Of a DNA stretch of 64,000 nt, positions 1-9,556 are shown piece by piece. Within the stretch, counting starts at the first letter, position 1; the number at the start of each line of letters is the position of its first letter. This DNA comes from Devosia sp. 1566 (GTDB lineage: Bacteria; Pseudomonadota; Alphaproteobacteria; Rhizobiales; Devosiaceae). The stretch lies in assembly GCF_004005995.1 (NCBI RefSeq), contig NZ_CP034767.1, positions 620,001 through 684,000 on the forward strand, written 5' to 3'. Under the pieces are notes generated by a model. The model did no database searches. It saw only the letters and a program-made list of their open reading frames with translations, and was not told the DNA's origin. The translations under genes and the position numbers were made by a program.

Positions 1-476
1 TGCGCAAACGCGAGCGTTTTCGCGCGGTGTTCCATGATTTCGACATCGCCCGCGTTGCGGCGATGACGCTCGAAGACCTGGAAACCCTGCTGCTTGACCC
101 CGGCATCATCCGCCACCGTGGCAAGATCAACGCCACGGTTAACAATGCCCGCTGCGCCTTGCAACTGATCGAGGAGTTCGGCTCGCTCGCCGCCTATTTC
201 TGGCGCTTCGAGCCAGCCCCCGACCAGCGTCCCACCGACCTGAGTTGGGACGCCTTGCGTCTCGTTGCGCAAACCGATGCGTCGCGCGCCTTGTCCAAGG
301 ACCTCCGCAAGCGCGGCTTCAACTTTGTCGGCCCGACCACCTGCTACGCCTTCATGCAGGCCATGGGCCTCGTTAATGATCACGTCCACACTTGCTTTTG
401 CCGTGCCGAAGTCGAGGCCGCGCGGGCAAGCCTGGTGCGCCCCAGCCTGCTTGTTGCTCGGGCGCAACAGCCCTGA
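1..476 (+). CDS. tag: DNA-3-methyladenine glycosylase I, 3' part (5' end outside window)
   Basis: This is the C-terminal part of DNA-3-methyladenine glycosylase I, which excises 3-methyladenine from alkylated DNA in base-excision repair. The frame is open to the left edge: residues RKRERFRA precede the first possible in-window start (GTG at 27) and match the family, so the gene begins upstream. About 157 codons are visible. Family landmarks are IIRHRGKINATVNNA, GPTTCYAFMQA and, near the end, HTCFC, which fits the C-terminal His-x3-Cys pair of the Tag zinc site. The tail after that is short and Ala/Arg-rich. The family call is firm; only the 5' end is unknown. Confidence 0.93.
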   Translation, partial: RKRERFRAVFHDFDIARVAAMTLEDLETLLLDPGIIRHRGKINATVNNARCALQLIEEFGSLAAYFWRFEPAPDQRPTDLSWDALRLVAQTDASRALSKDLRKRGFNFVGPTTCYAFMQAMGLVNDHVHTCFCRAEVEAARASLVRPSLLVARAQQP

Positions 477-787
477 CCTTCTGCGACAACCTGCCGCATT
501 CCCGCTTGCTCCTCGCGAGCTCGTGAGCTACACGAGCGGGGTCCAGCAACGCCATTCGGGAGGCACCAGCAATGACAGTTTGCATCCGCCTACGCCGCCG
601 AATGAATTCCATGCAGCTCCGACACCGAGGCTAAGCCCTCCGTTTCCCCCCTGCCGGCACTCGTGCCACTGGACATCATCCAGCCTCCACATCGGTGATG
701 CGCGTAAATCGGGTCGTTTGCGGCCAGGATTCCGCTCATCACCACCATCCAACAGAAGGCCGGCGCCTAATCGCGTCCAGAACTGCC
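477..787. other. Intergenic region, possible leader ORF only
   Basis: This stretch of about 310 bases lies between tag and the DUF1127-like gene. No conserved gene, RNA or strong terminator is visible. The only structured item is a 20-codon frame at 572-634 (ATG to TAA). It is preceded by GGGAGG at 558-563 with 8 bases of spacing, and it encodes an Arg-rich peptide beginning MTVCIRLRRR. Whether it is translated cannot be judged by reading; chance is a real alternative. Confidence 0.3.
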
Positions 788-1045
788 ATGTCACATCAGT
801 TTGACGGGCGCAGCATTGTGCTGCGCGTTGAATATTCCATCGCCGATGCCGTGCAGCAGCGCGGCCTCGTCCCCGTGCTCATCGCGGCGCTGCGCGCTTA
901 TTGGAGCCGGCCACGCCTGCCTCCAGACCTGCCCGCTTACCTGCGGGCCGATATCGGGCTAGGGCCCGTGTCGGAGCCCGCGCACTGGCTTGACGTGCCG
1001 ATCAATCCTCATGGTGGCGGTCCCACGCCGCCGCCGCCCTTGTGA
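788..1045 (+). CDS. Small DUF1127-like protein
   Basis: A small protein of 85 aa that begins MSHQFDGRSIV. Residues near 50 read LPAYLRADIGLGP, which resembles the core of DUF1127 (YjiS-like) domains, where a Leu-rich helix ends in an RDIGL-type motif. The start ATG at 788 follows a run unlike coding sequence, and a more distal in-frame start at 695 gives low-complexity residues, so 788 is preferred. The C-terminus is Pro/Gly-rich. DUF1127 proteins are often small, Arg-rich and RNA-linked in alphaproteobacteria, but no function is claimed here. A strong hairpin follows the stop. A second DUF1127-like gene begins at the right end of the window. Confidence 0.6.
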   Translation: MSHQFDGRSIVLRVEYSIADAVQQRGLVPVLIAALRAYWSRPRLPPDLPAYLRADIGLGPVSEPAHWLDVPINPHGGGPTPPPPL

Positions 1046-1048
1046 GGG

Positions 1049-1082
1049 CAGGGGTGGGCTGGATTGACCCGGCCCACCCCTG
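1049..1082 (+). terminator. Hairpin terminator after the DUF1127-like gene
   Basis: A perfect 11-bp stem, CAGGGGTGGGC at 1049-1059 pairing with GCCCACCCCTG at 1072-1082, has a 12-base loop and starts just after the stop codon at 1045. The tail TTGTC is only weakly U-rich, so termination may be partly Rho-independent. It separates this gene from hisS. Confidence 0.6.
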
Positions 1083-1135
1083 TTGTCACCCCTTGGCCGA
1101 TCCGCTAAGGACGACGCGTGCCCCAGGACCGCCCA

Positions 1136-2632
1136 ATGACCCAAAAAGCCAAGCTGATCGCTCCGCGCCTGCCGCGCGGCTTTGAAGACCGCACGTCCGG
1201 CGAGATCGCGGCCGTTGATGCCATGGTGCAAACCATCCGCCAGGTCTATGAGCGCTATGGCTTTGATCCGGTGGAAACGCCGCTGCTTGAATACACCGAA
1301 ACCCTCGGCAAATTCCTGCCCGATACCGACCGGCCCAATGCCGGCGTGTTTTCGCTCCAGGACGATGACGAGCAGTGGCTGAGCCTGCGTTATGACCTGA
1401 CTGCGCCGCTCGCCCGCCACTTCGCCGAGAATTTCGAAACCCTGCCCAAGCCCTATCGCTCCTATCGGCAGGGTTATGTGTTCCGCAACGAAAAGCCAGG
1501 CCCCGGCCGCTTCCGCCAGTTCATGCAGTTCGATGCCGATACCGTTGGGGCCGCCGGCCCCGAGGCGGACGCCGAAATGTGCATGATGATGGCCGATGTC
1601 ATGGATGCACTCGGCCTGCAGAACCAGTATGTGGTGCGCGTCAACAACCGCAAGGTGCTCGATGGCGTGCTGGCGACCGCCGGCGTTGCCACCGAAGAGC
1701 AAAAGCTCATCGTGCTGCGCGCCATCGACAAGCTCGACAAATTTGGCACGCAGGGCGTCAAGCTGCTCCTGGGCGCGGGTCGCAAGGATGAAAGCGGCGA
1801 CTTCACCAAGGGCGCTGGCCTGTCGGCCGAACAGATCGAGCCCATCTTGGGCTATCTCGAAAGCGGCACTCCCGCGCCGGGCGTGGAAAAGGGCAGCAAT
1901 GCCCATGTCATCGCCACCATCAACAATCTTGCCGGCCTGATCGGCGGCTCGGCAACCGGGCTTGAGGGCGTGCAGGAATTGGCATCGATCTTTGGCTTGG
2001 TCAGCGCCGCTGGTTTTGGCGGCCGCGTCGTGCTCGACCCCTCCGTCGTGCGCGGCCTCGAATATTACACCGGTCCAGTTTTCGAGATCGAACTCACCTT
2101 CAAGGTGCAGAACGAAAAGGGTCAGGACGTGGTGTTCGGCTCGGTAGGGGGCGGCGGGCGCTATGATGGCCTCGTGTCCCGCTTCCGGCGTGAGCCCGTT
2201 CCGGCCACCGGCTTCTCCGTTGGCGTGTCGCGCCTGGCCAATGCCCTTAAGCTCACCGGCAATCTCAAGGCAGCCGAGCCGGTTGGCCCGGTTGTCGTGC
2301 TGGTGATGGACAAGGACCAGACCGCCGGCTACGCCGCGATGGTGTCCGAGCTGCGCGCGGCCGGCATTCGCGCCGAAATGTTTTTGGGCAACACCAAGAA
2401 TTTCGGCAAGCAGGTCGCCTATGCCGACAAGCGCAATTCCCCTGCCGTGATCATCGAAGGCTCGCTTGAGCGCGAAGGGGGCATTTTGCAGGTCAAGGAT
2501 CTCGTGGCCGGCAAGCAGGCCGCCGCCGCCATCACCGACAATGCCGAATGGAAGGCCGCGCGCCCCGGCCAGTTCGAGATCAAGCGCGAAGACCTGGTAT
2601 CGGCCATCCAGCAGCTGCTGAGCGAGCAATGA
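1136..2632 (+). CDS. hisS: Histidyl-tRNA synthetase
   Basis: Class II synthetase charging tRNA-His in the cytoplasm; 498 aa from ATG 1136. An in-frame GTG at 1118 with AAGGA at 1107-1111 is an equally possible start (504 aa). Motif 2 reads [15 protein letters not shown] near residue 115, and the His-binding loop is [10 protein letters not shown] near 308, with a C-terminal anticodon-binding domain after about 400. Where most bacteria have RQFHQ, this protein has RQFMQFD, as in the divergent HisRS of alphaproteobacteria that read a tRNA-His without the extra G-1. It leads a hisS-hisZ-hisG group, a common order in Hyphomicrobiales. A palindromic repeat lies between it and hisZ. Confidence 0.97.
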   Translation: MTQKAKLIAPRLPRGFEDRTSGEIAAVDAMVQTIRQVYERYGFDPVETPLLEYTETLGKFLPDTDRPNAGVFSLQDDDEQWLSLRYDLTAPLARHFAENFETLPKPYRSYRQGYVFRNEKPGPGRFRQFMQFDADTVGAAGPEADAEMCMMMADVMDALGLQNQYVVRVNNRKVLDGVLATAGVATEEQKLIVLRAIDKLDKFGTQGVKLLLGAGRKDESGDFTKGAGLSAEQIEPILGYLESGTPAPGVEKGSNAHVIATINNLAGLIGGSATGLEGVQELASIFGLVSAAGFGGRVVLDPSVVRGLEYYTGPVFEIELTFKVQNEKGQDVVFGSVGGGGRYDGLVSRFRREPVPATGFSVGVSRLANALKLTGNLKAAEPVGPVVVLVMDKDQTAGYAAMVSELRAAGIRAEMFLGNTKNFGKQVAYADKRNSPAVIIEGSLEREGGILQVKDLVAGKQAAAAITDNAEWKAARPGQFEIKREDLVSAIQQLLSEQ

Positions 2633-2675
2633 CCGGGGCCCTGATCGGATCGGAAAGCACACCAGGAGCTCAAGG

Positions 2676-2720
2676 CTCCTGCCCTCCCTCCCCCTTGAGG
2701 GGAGGGCCGGGGAGGGGGTC
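2676..2720. repeat. Type A GC-rich palindromic repeat
   Basis: This copy carries CTCCCCCTTGAGGGGAGGG followed by CCGGGGAGGGGG. The same block recurs at 15294-15340, 15596-15640, 30010-30059 and, inside cobN, at 30569 and 32558. The first half is an inverted repeat (CTCCCC/GGGGAG around TTGA). It sits in the 136-base gap of the hisS-hisZ pair. Confidence 0.9.
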
Positions 2721-2768
2721 ATTCAGTGAATTACCCAGCCCGGCTTATCCTCGATCCGGAGCGGTCGC

Positions 2769-3833
2769 ATGACGCACGCCGCTTACCGCCGCGCCCAGCT
2801 CGAATCCCTGGTGGAGGCTCAGGGCGCCACCCGGGCCGCGCCGCCCCTGCTGCTGCCGGCTGATCCCTATTTCGACCTGGCCGGCGAGGAATTCGGGCGC
2901 CGCTTGTTGCTGACCTCGGGCGCCAGCAGTGCGGAATACTGCCTGCGCCCCGATTTCACCCTGCCCATCGTGGCCGATTACATCGCCAATGGCGCCGGTG
3001 AGCCGGCCGCTTTTTCCTATTTGGGTCCGATTTTCCGCCAGCGAGAGGGCGTTCCCGCCGAATTCGACCAGGCGGGGCTTGAACTCGTCGCGCAGCCCAA
3101 TGGCGATGTGGCCCTCGATCAGGTGCTGACCTTTGCCCGCGCCGCGCTCGACCTTTATGGCGTGCGCCCGCATATCCGGCTGGGTGGCGTTGGCTTGTTC
3201 GAGGCCCTGTTGGCCCAGGCGGATATGCCCGCGCCTTGGCGCCCCCGCATCCGCCACCGCTTCGGCCACACCGAGGCGATGGCTCGGCTGCTGAGCCGGC
3301 TGGAAGCCGCCCCCGACGCTCCCCGCGCCGAGCAGCCCACGCGCGAAGCGCTGATCGGCGAGATTACCGAAAACATGGTGGCGGCGGGCCTCAGCCTGTC
3401 GGAAGGACGCACCCCCACCGAAATCGCCGACCGCTATCTCGAGCAGCAGGCGCTTGATGCCGCCCATGTGCCCCCCGCAACCCTGGCGCTGCTGCGGGAC
3501 TATCTCGCCATTTCCGGCCCCGTATTGCAGGCGCTGACCCGGCTCGAAGCGCTGGCGGCGCGGCACCGGCTGATGCTGGGCGCCCCCATTCGCACTATTC
3601 GCCGGCATCTCGACAATCTGGGCGAAGCGCATGTGAGCTTTGACGCCAGCTTCTCGCCCCGGCTCGATTATTACACGGGCATTGTTTTCGAGATGCGCGG
3701 TCCCGGCGGCGCCGTCCTGGTGTCGGGCGGGCAATATGATCGGCTGCTCGAGCGCCTTGGCGCTACGGCGCCCATCGCCGCCTCCGGCTGCGCCGTGTGG
3801 GTTGATCGTTTGGAGGCCGAGTTAGCGCAATGA
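2769..3833 (+). CDS. hisZ: ATP phosphoribosyltransferase regulatory subunit
   Basis: HisZ, a 354-aa paralogue of the HisRS catalytic core without tRNA charging activity. It pairs with the short form of HisG to give an active, histidine-sensitive first enzyme of histidine synthesis. Class II-like landmarks are FLGPIFRQREG-like residues near 83 and RLDYYTGIVFEM near 298. It lacks the HisRS anticodon-binding domain. GGAG at 2758-2761 precedes ATG 2769. Its TGA overlaps the ATG of hisG in ATGA, so the two subunits are probably translationally coupled, which suits a stoichiometric complex. Confidence 0.95.
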   Translation: MTHAAYRRAQLESLVEAQGATRAAPPLLLPADPYFDLAGEEFGRRLLLTSGASSAEYCLRPDFTLPIVADYIANGAGEPAAFSYLGPIFRQREGVPAEFDQAGLELVAQPNGDVALDQVLTFARAALDLYGVRPHIRLGGVGLFEALLAQADMPAPWRPRIRHRFGHTEAMARLLSRLEAAPDAPRAEQPTREALIGEITENMVAAGLSLSEGRTPTEIADRYLEQQALDAAHVPPATLALLRDYLAISGPVLQALTRLEALAARHRLMLGAPIRTIRRHLDNLGEAHVSFDASFSPRLDYYTGIVFEMRGPGGAVLVSGGQYDRLLERLGATAPIAASGCAVWVDRLEAELAQ

Positions 3834-4537
3834 CCGGCCTTACCCTTGCCGTGCCCTCCAAAGGGCGTCTTGAAGAGCAAACCCGCGACTGGTTCGCCGC
3901 CCGCGGCCTCGAGATCACCCGCCCCGGCGGCGCGCGCTCTTATCTGGGCGCAGTGGACGGACACCCCGAGATCACCGTGCGCTTTTACCCCGCGGCCGAG
4001 ATTGCGCGCGAATTGATCCGCGGCACCATCGATCTGGGCGTCACCGGGCTCGACCTGATCCACGAAACCAGCGAAGTCGGGCCGGCCGCCGTTGCGGTTG
4101 CGGCCGAGCTGGGTTTTGGCAATGCCGATGTGGTGGTCGCCGTGCCCGATAGCTGGATCGATGTCACCCATCTCCATGATCTGGCCGATGTCGCTTCCGA
4201 CTTCCGCTCCCGCCACGGCCGTTGGCTGCGCATTGCCACCAAATATATCACCGTCACCCGCCAGCATTTCGCCCGCGCCGGCATTGCCGAATACCGGACG
4301 GTCGAAAGCCTCGGGGCCACTGAAGCCGCGCCCGCTTCGGGCGTAGCCGATATCATCGTCGATATCACCAGTACCGGCTCGACCCTTGCCGCCAACGGCC
4401 TGCGCGTATTGGAAGACGGCGTGATGTTGCGCAGCCAGGCCTGCTTGTTTGTGTCGCGTGGCGCCGATTGGACGCCCGAGCGTCGCGTGGCGCTCGAGAA
4501 CATATTGGGCACGTTAGGGGCCGCCGCCGACTTCTAG
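3830..4537 (+). CDS. hisG: ATP phosphoribosyltransferase, short form
   Basis: Catalyses the first step of histidine biosynthesis, joining ATP and PRPP to phosphoribosyl-ATP. At 235 aa it lacks the C-terminal regulatory domain of long HisG, which is why it needs HisZ, encoded immediately upstream. Substrate-binding segments GTIDLGVTGLDLI (about residue 64) and the PRPP loop IIVDITSTGSTLAANG (about 173) are intact. The start is fixed by the 4-base ATGA overlap with hisZ. No obvious terminator follows in the 86 bases before the TSUP gene. Confidence 0.96.
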   Translation: MTGLTLAVPSKGRLEEQTRDWFAARGLEITRPGGARSYLGAVDGHPEITVRFYPAAEIARELIRGTIDLGVTGLDLIHETSEVGPAAVAVAAELGFGNADVVVAVPDSWIDVTHLHDLADVASDFRSRHGRWLRIATKYITVTRQHFARAGIAEYRTVESLGATEAAPASGVADIIVDITSTGSTLAANGLRVLEDGVMLRSQACLFVSRGADWTPERRVALENILGTLGAAADF

Positions 4538-4623
4538 CGCTGCGCCCCATTGCCAGCCCTCCCCATTGGCGGCTAAGCCAAGTGCCGACTCTTCCGCCCG
4601 CCGCCTAACCCCCGGACCCTGAT

Positions 4624-5376
4624 ATGCTGCTCGATCCCCTTGTGCTGCTGGCGCTCGCTGGCGCTGGCATGCTGGCCGGCTTTGTTGACGCCATCGCCGG
4701 GGGAGGGGGCATGATCTCGCTGCCCGCGCTGCTTTCGGCCGGCGTGCCGCCCGTGGCCGCGCTCGCGACCAACAAGCTGCAGGGGGTGGTGGGAACGAGC
4801 CTTGCGGCGCTGACCTATTGGCGGCGCGGCTTTGTCACCCTGCGCAAGCTGGTCCCGTCACTCTTCACCACCTATGCCGGCAGCCTTGTTGGCGCTCTCG
4901 TGGTCAAGCAGATCGACGTGACCCTACTAGATGTCGCGGTGCCGGTGGCGCTGATCGGGGTGGCGCTGTATTTCCTTTTCGCCCCCAACTTGTCCGACCT
5001 CGACCGCGCGCCGCGCCTGCGCTTTGAGCTTTTCGTGCCGCTGATGGGCTTTGTGCTCGGCTTTTACGATGGGGTGTTCGGTCCGGGCACTGGCTCGTTC
5101 TTCACCATCGGCTTTGTGATGCTGTTCGGGCTCGGCATCACCCGCGCTGCCGGCAACACCAAGATCCTCAACCTGACCTCAAACCTTTCGGCCCTGATCA
5201 TCTTCATCATCGCCGGGGACGTGGTCTGGCCAGCCGCCATCGCCATGTCGGTTGGCCAAGTGGTGGGCGGCTATGCCGGCGCGCGCATCGGCATCCGGTT
5301 CGGGGCCAAGATCATCCGCCCGCTGGTGGTGGTCGTCTCGATCATCCTCGCCCTGCGCCTGCTGATCTTCCGCTAA
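4624..5376 (+). CDS. TSUP (TauE/SafE) family anion permease
   Basis: A 250-aa integral membrane protein of the TSUP family, which exports or imports sulfite, sulfoacetate and related small organosulfur anions. The family's two-fold repeat is visible: GFVDAIAGGGGMISLPAL near residue 18 and GFYDGVFGPGTGSFF near 145, each opening a four-helix half. About eight membrane segments can be seen. The substrate cannot be inferred because no sulfur-metabolism gene is adjacent. The stop is 3 bases from the convergent BrnA-like gene. Confidence 0.9.
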   Translation: MLLDPLVLLALAGAGMLAGFVDAIAGGGGMISLPALLSAGVPPVAALATNKLQGVVGTSLAALTYWRRGFVTLRKLVPSLFTTYAGSLVGALVVKQIDVTLLDVAVPVALIGVALYFLFAPNLSDLDRAPRLRFELFVPLMGFVLGFYDGVFGPGTGSFFTIGFVMLFGLGITRAAGNTKILNLTSNLSALIIFIIAGDVVWPAAIAMSVGQVVGGYAGARIGIRFGAKIIRPLVVVVSIILALRLLIFR

Positions 5377-5379
5377 GAC

Positions 5380-5622
5380 CTAGTCCTCGGGCTCCAGCCC
5401 GGCGGCCTGGCGCAGCGCGGCGTTGATGCGCTCCTGCCAGCCCGGCCCATCCTCCTGGAAATGCTCCAGCACCGCCCGGTCGAGCCGCAGCGACACCAGT
5501 TCCTTGCCAGCCGGTGGCGTTGCCGCCTTGGCGGGTGCCGCAGGTGCAGCTGGTTTGCTCGTGGCGCTCTTGAAGGCGGCTTCCGCCTGGTCGTAAGCGC
5601 TTCCGCGTCGTGGCGTCCGCAT
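5380..5622 (-). CDS. BrnA-type antitoxin (DUF4415), orphan
   Basis: An 80-aa protein. The C-terminal half (SLRLDRAVLEHFQEDGPGW then INAALRQ) is typical of the BrnA/DUF4415 antitoxin domain, a ribbon-helix-helix-like DNA-binding fold. The N-terminal half is Ala/Pro-rich and low complexity. In type II BrnT/BrnA modules the toxin gene brnT lies directly upstream; here the upstream neighbour on this strand is groEL, with its terminator between, and no brnT is visible. It may be a solitary DNA-binding regulator or the remnant of a module. Start ATG 5622 is the only good candidate. Confidence 0.8.
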   Translation of the reverse strand: MRTPRRGSAYDQAEAAFKSATSKPAAPAAPAKAATPPAGKELVSLRLDRAVLEHFQEDGPGWQERINAALRQAAGLEPED

Positions 5623-5670
5623 GCAATCCTCGTGGGTTGAGAGCCCTCACTCTAGCGCGGGATCGGCGCA

Positions 5671-5702
5671 AGAAAAAGGCGCAGTGTTTCCACTGCGCCT
5701 TT
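5671..5702 (-). terminator. groESL intrinsic terminator
   Basis: A perfect 12-bp stem, AAAGGCGCAGTG (5675-5686) with CACTGCGCCTTT (5691-5702), has a 4-base loop that reads GAAA on the minus strand. On that strand the stem is followed by a T run (TTTTTC), a textbook Rho-independent terminator 58 bases after the groEL stop. Confidence 0.92.
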
Positions 5703-5760
5703 CCAACCAAGATCGTGACTGGGAAGAAACGATCCTGAATTTTTTGCCTGAATGGCTGGA

Positions 5761-7413
<1,653 letters not shown>

Positions 7414-7472
7414 TTAAAGTGCAGACAGGGAAAAGGGCAGGGGAAGCGGGCTATTTGACCGAGCAAATAGCC

Positions 7473-7763
7473 TTACGCTTCGACGATGCCCATGATGTCG
7501 GATTCTTTCATGATCAGCAGGTCTTCACCGTCGACCTTGACTTCGGTGCCGCTCCACTTGCCAAACAGCACGCGGTCGCCGGCCTTGACGTCCAGCGCCA
7601 CAACCTTGCCGCTGTCATCGCGGGCACCTGGGCCAACTGCAACAATAACGCCTTCGGAGGGCTTTTCCTTGGCGGTGTCGGGAATGATGATCCCGCCTTT
7701 AGTCTTTTCCTCGCTGTCGAGACGGCGGACGACCACGCGGTCGTGGAGGGGACGGAAGCTCAT
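7473..7763 (-). CDS. groES: Co-chaperonin GroES
   Basis: The 10-kDa lid of GroEL, 96 aa starting [14 protein letters not shown]. The mobile loop [12 protein letters not shown] at residues 18-30 contacts GroEL. The frame stays open upstream for about 60 codons, but those residues are unlike GroES, and AGGAGC lies 5 bases before ATG 7763, so this start is chosen. It is the first gene of groES-groEL. Its 5' leader contains the CIRCE inverted repeat at 7806-7832. Confidence 0.98.
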   Translation of the reverse strand: MSFRPLHDRVVVRRLDSEEKTKGGIIIPDTAKEKPSEGVIVAVGPGARDDSGKVVALDVKAGDRVLFGKWSGTEVKVDGEDLLIMKESDIMGIVEA

Positions 7764-7805
7764 GATTGCTCCTATAGCATCATCGGGACTGCAAATTCGC
7801 GCCCT

Positions 7806-7832
7806 TTGGCACTCACCGAGTGAGAGTGCTAA
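7806..7832. promoter_or_regulatory. CIRCE operator (HrcA site)
   Basis: TTGGCACTC, nine bases, then GAGTGCTAA, which differs from the CIRCE consensus (TTAGCACTC-N9-GAGTGCTAA) at one base. It lies 43 bases before the groES start and just downstream of the proposed promoter, where bound HrcA repressor would block transcription. HrcA itself is not encoded in this window. Confidence 0.95.
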
Positions 7833-7844
7833 CAGGGTGTCGCT

Positions 7845-7874
7845 GATATATGCAGGGGGCGCATCCGAGTCAAG
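7845..7874 (-). promoter_or_regulatory. Putative groESL promoter
   Basis: On the minus strand CTTGAC (complement of 7869-7874) and TATATC (complement of 7845-7850) are separated by 18 bases. This is a good housekeeping-sigma match immediately upstream of CIRCE. An RpoH-type reading of the same block is possible. Confidence 0.6.
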
Positions 7875-7947
7875 CCGGGGCAGGGTGAACCCCGGGCGGG
7901 GATGATGCGTTGAGCACCGATACGCACAGCTAGAAAGGCACGAGATC

Positions 7948-8310
7948 ATGACCGTTCAATGTCTTGATAAGGACATCAAGATCCGGCCGGCCGAAGGCCG
8001 CGTCCATGTCATCTTCGATGATGCGGAAATTGCCGATTCCATCCGGGCGCTGGAAGTCGATGAGCCCGGCTCCCCGCTGCGCATTTACCTGCCGCGCGAG
8101 GACATCCAGCCCGGCATTCTCGAAGCAACCGATACCCACACCACCTGCCCCTATAAGGGCGAGGCCTCCTACTACACCATCAAGACCCTGACGGCGACTG
8201 CCGAGGATGCTGCCTGGTATTATCCCGATCCTTGTCCACTGGTGGAGCCCATCCGCGATATGATCGCCTTCTGGGGCGACAAGATCGAATATCGCCGCAC
8301 AGCGGTTTAA
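7948..8310 (+). CDS. DUF427 domain protein
   Basis: A 120-aa soluble protein of the DUF427 family, small compact beta-rich proteins of unknown function. Family hallmarks are RIYLPREDI around residue 50, the segment [14 protein letters not shown] around 67, and the C-terminal [15 protein letters not shown] about 10 bases before ATG 7948 supports the start. It is divergent from groES across a 184-base gap. No catalytic role is established for the family. Confidence 0.88.
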   Translation: MTVQCLDKDIKIRPAEGRVHVIFDDAEIADSIRALEVDEPGSPLRIYLPREDIQPGILEATDTHTTCPYKGEASYYTIKTLTATAEDAAWYYPDPCPLVEPIRDMIAFWGDKIEYRRTAV

Positions 8311-8325
8311 CCGCCATTGCGGGTT

Positions 8326-8352
8326 GCCTTGGGGCTTTCATCGCCCCAGGGC
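8326..8352 (+). terminator. Possible hairpin after DUF427
   Basis: GCCTTGGGGC (8326-8335) can pair with GCCCCAGGGC (8343-8352) through one G-T wobble, with a 7-base loop, 15 bases after the DUF427 stop. There is no U tract, so termination is uncertain. Confidence 0.35.
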
Positions 8353-8371
8353 TTGGGGCATAAGGGAAGCC

Positions 8372-8569
8372 ATGAACACACCAGCTCAACCCCTCCAGAT
8401 CCGCCTGCGCCTCAAGGGCGGCAGTGGCCAGAACGCCAATTGGCAATGGGAACTGCTCGATGCCGCCGGCGCCGTTGTCAAATCCGGCAGCGCCATGGGC
8501 CCCGAACACAAGGCCTTCGCCACCGCCCGCCAGGCCAAGGAAAAACTCGAAAAAGCCGCTGCCAACTAA
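8372..8569 (+). CDS. Small conserved-looking protein of unknown function
   Basis: A 65-aa hypothetical protein beginning MNTPAQPLQIRLR and ending in a Lys/Ala-rich helix. GGGAAG about 5 bases before ATG 8372 is a good ribosome site, and the composition is like real genes of the region. It contains WQWELLDAAGAVV, suggesting a small beta-sheet fold, but no family is recognised. It is followed after 21 bases by the EamA transporter on the same strand, so they may be cotranscribed. Confidence 0.65.
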   Translation: MNTPAQPLQIRLRLKGGSGQNANWQWELLDAAGAVVKSGSAMGPEHKAFATARQAKEKLEKAAAN

Positions 8570-8590
8570 GCCAGCGCAAACGAGACGCAA

Positions 8591-9556
8591 GTGACACTTT
8601 CCGGCGGGGCCAACCCGGCTTTTTCTCCACCTGCCACGGTTGCTCCGCTACGCGGCATCACCCTCAAGGTTGCTTCGGTCTGCGTTTTCGTGGCGATGTC
8701 GGCCCTGATCAAGGCGGCCGAGAACATCCCCGCGGGCGAACTCGTGTTCTACCGCTGCTTTTTCGCCATCGTGCCGGTGCTGGTTTATCTCGCCTGGCAG
8801 GGCAATCTGCGTTTCGGCCTGCACACCAACAATCCGTTCGGCCATGTGCTGCGTGGCCTCATCGGCATCGCCTCCATGGGCCTGAGCTTTTACGGGCTGA
8901 CCATGCTGCCGCTGCCCGAGGCCATTGCCATTGGCTATGCCGCGCCGTTGGTCGTGGTGGTGTTGGGCGCCGTGCTGCTCAAGGAGCGGGTGCAGCTTTA
9001 CCGCTGGACGGCGGTGATCGTGGGCCTGGTCGGCGTGATCATCATGCTTTGGCCGCGGCTCACCATCCTGAGCGGGCAAACCGCCATGGGCACCGGCGAA
9101 ACCCTGGGCGCGCTCGCCGCGCTGCTTGCTGCCATCTTTTCGGCCTTTGCCATGATGCAGGTGCGCCGCCTCGTGCAAACCGAGCGCACCGAAACCATCG
9201 TGCTGTATTTCTTCATCACCGGCTCGGTGCTGTCGCTGTTGACCCTGCCGTTCGGCTGGGTTTGGCCCACGCTGGAGCAGACCGTGATCCTCGTCCTGGC
9301 CGGCATTGCCGGGGGTGTTGGGCAGATCCTCCTCACCGCCAGCTATCGCCATGCCGAAATGTCGGTGATCGCTCCGTTCGAATATACCTCGCTGCTGCTC
9401 GGCCTGGCGGTGGGTTTTGTCGCTTTCGGCGACATCCCGACGCTGCCCATGCTGGGCGGCGCTGCGATCGTGATCGCTTCGGGCATCTTCATCATCTTCC
9501 GCGAGCACCGCCTGGGGCTTGATCGGAACAAGGCCCGCCAGGCCAGCAGCCTCTAG
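8591..9556 (+). CDS. EamA/DMT family transporter
   Basis: A 321-aa inner-membrane protein with ten predicted helices in two EamA repeats (about residues 25-155 and 170-300). Marker segments are AENIPAGELVFYRCFF after helix 1 and AIGYAAPLVVVVLGAVLLKERV closing the first half. Members export amino acids, nucleosides or other metabolites; the substrate here is not inferable. The start is GTG at 8591, 21 bases after the preceding small gene. Its TAG stop overlaps the stop codon of the convergent reductase gene in the four bases CTAG (9553-9556). Confidence 0.92.
   Translation: MTLSGGANPAFSPPATVAPLRGITLKVASVCVFVAMSALIKAAENIPAGELVFYRCFFAIVPVLVYLAWQGNLRFGLHTNNPFGHVLRGLIGIASMGLSFYGLTMLPLPEAIAIGYAAPLVVVVLGAVLLKERVQLYRWTAVIVGLVGVIIMLWPRLTILSGQTAMGTGETLGALAALLAAIFSAFAMMQVRRLVQTERTETIVLYFFITGSVLSLLTLPFGWVWPTLEQTVILVLAGIAGGVGQILLTASYRHAEMSVIAPFEYTSLLLGLAVGFVAFGDIPTLPMLGGAAIVIASGIFIIFREHRLGLDRNKARQASSL

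Noticed and set aside
959..2722. A 587-codon open frame on the minus strand opposite hisS
   Set aside because: It lies entirely antisense to a complete, recognisable hisS, and its translation is low complexity and includes repeat-derived ends. High GC creates such shadows.
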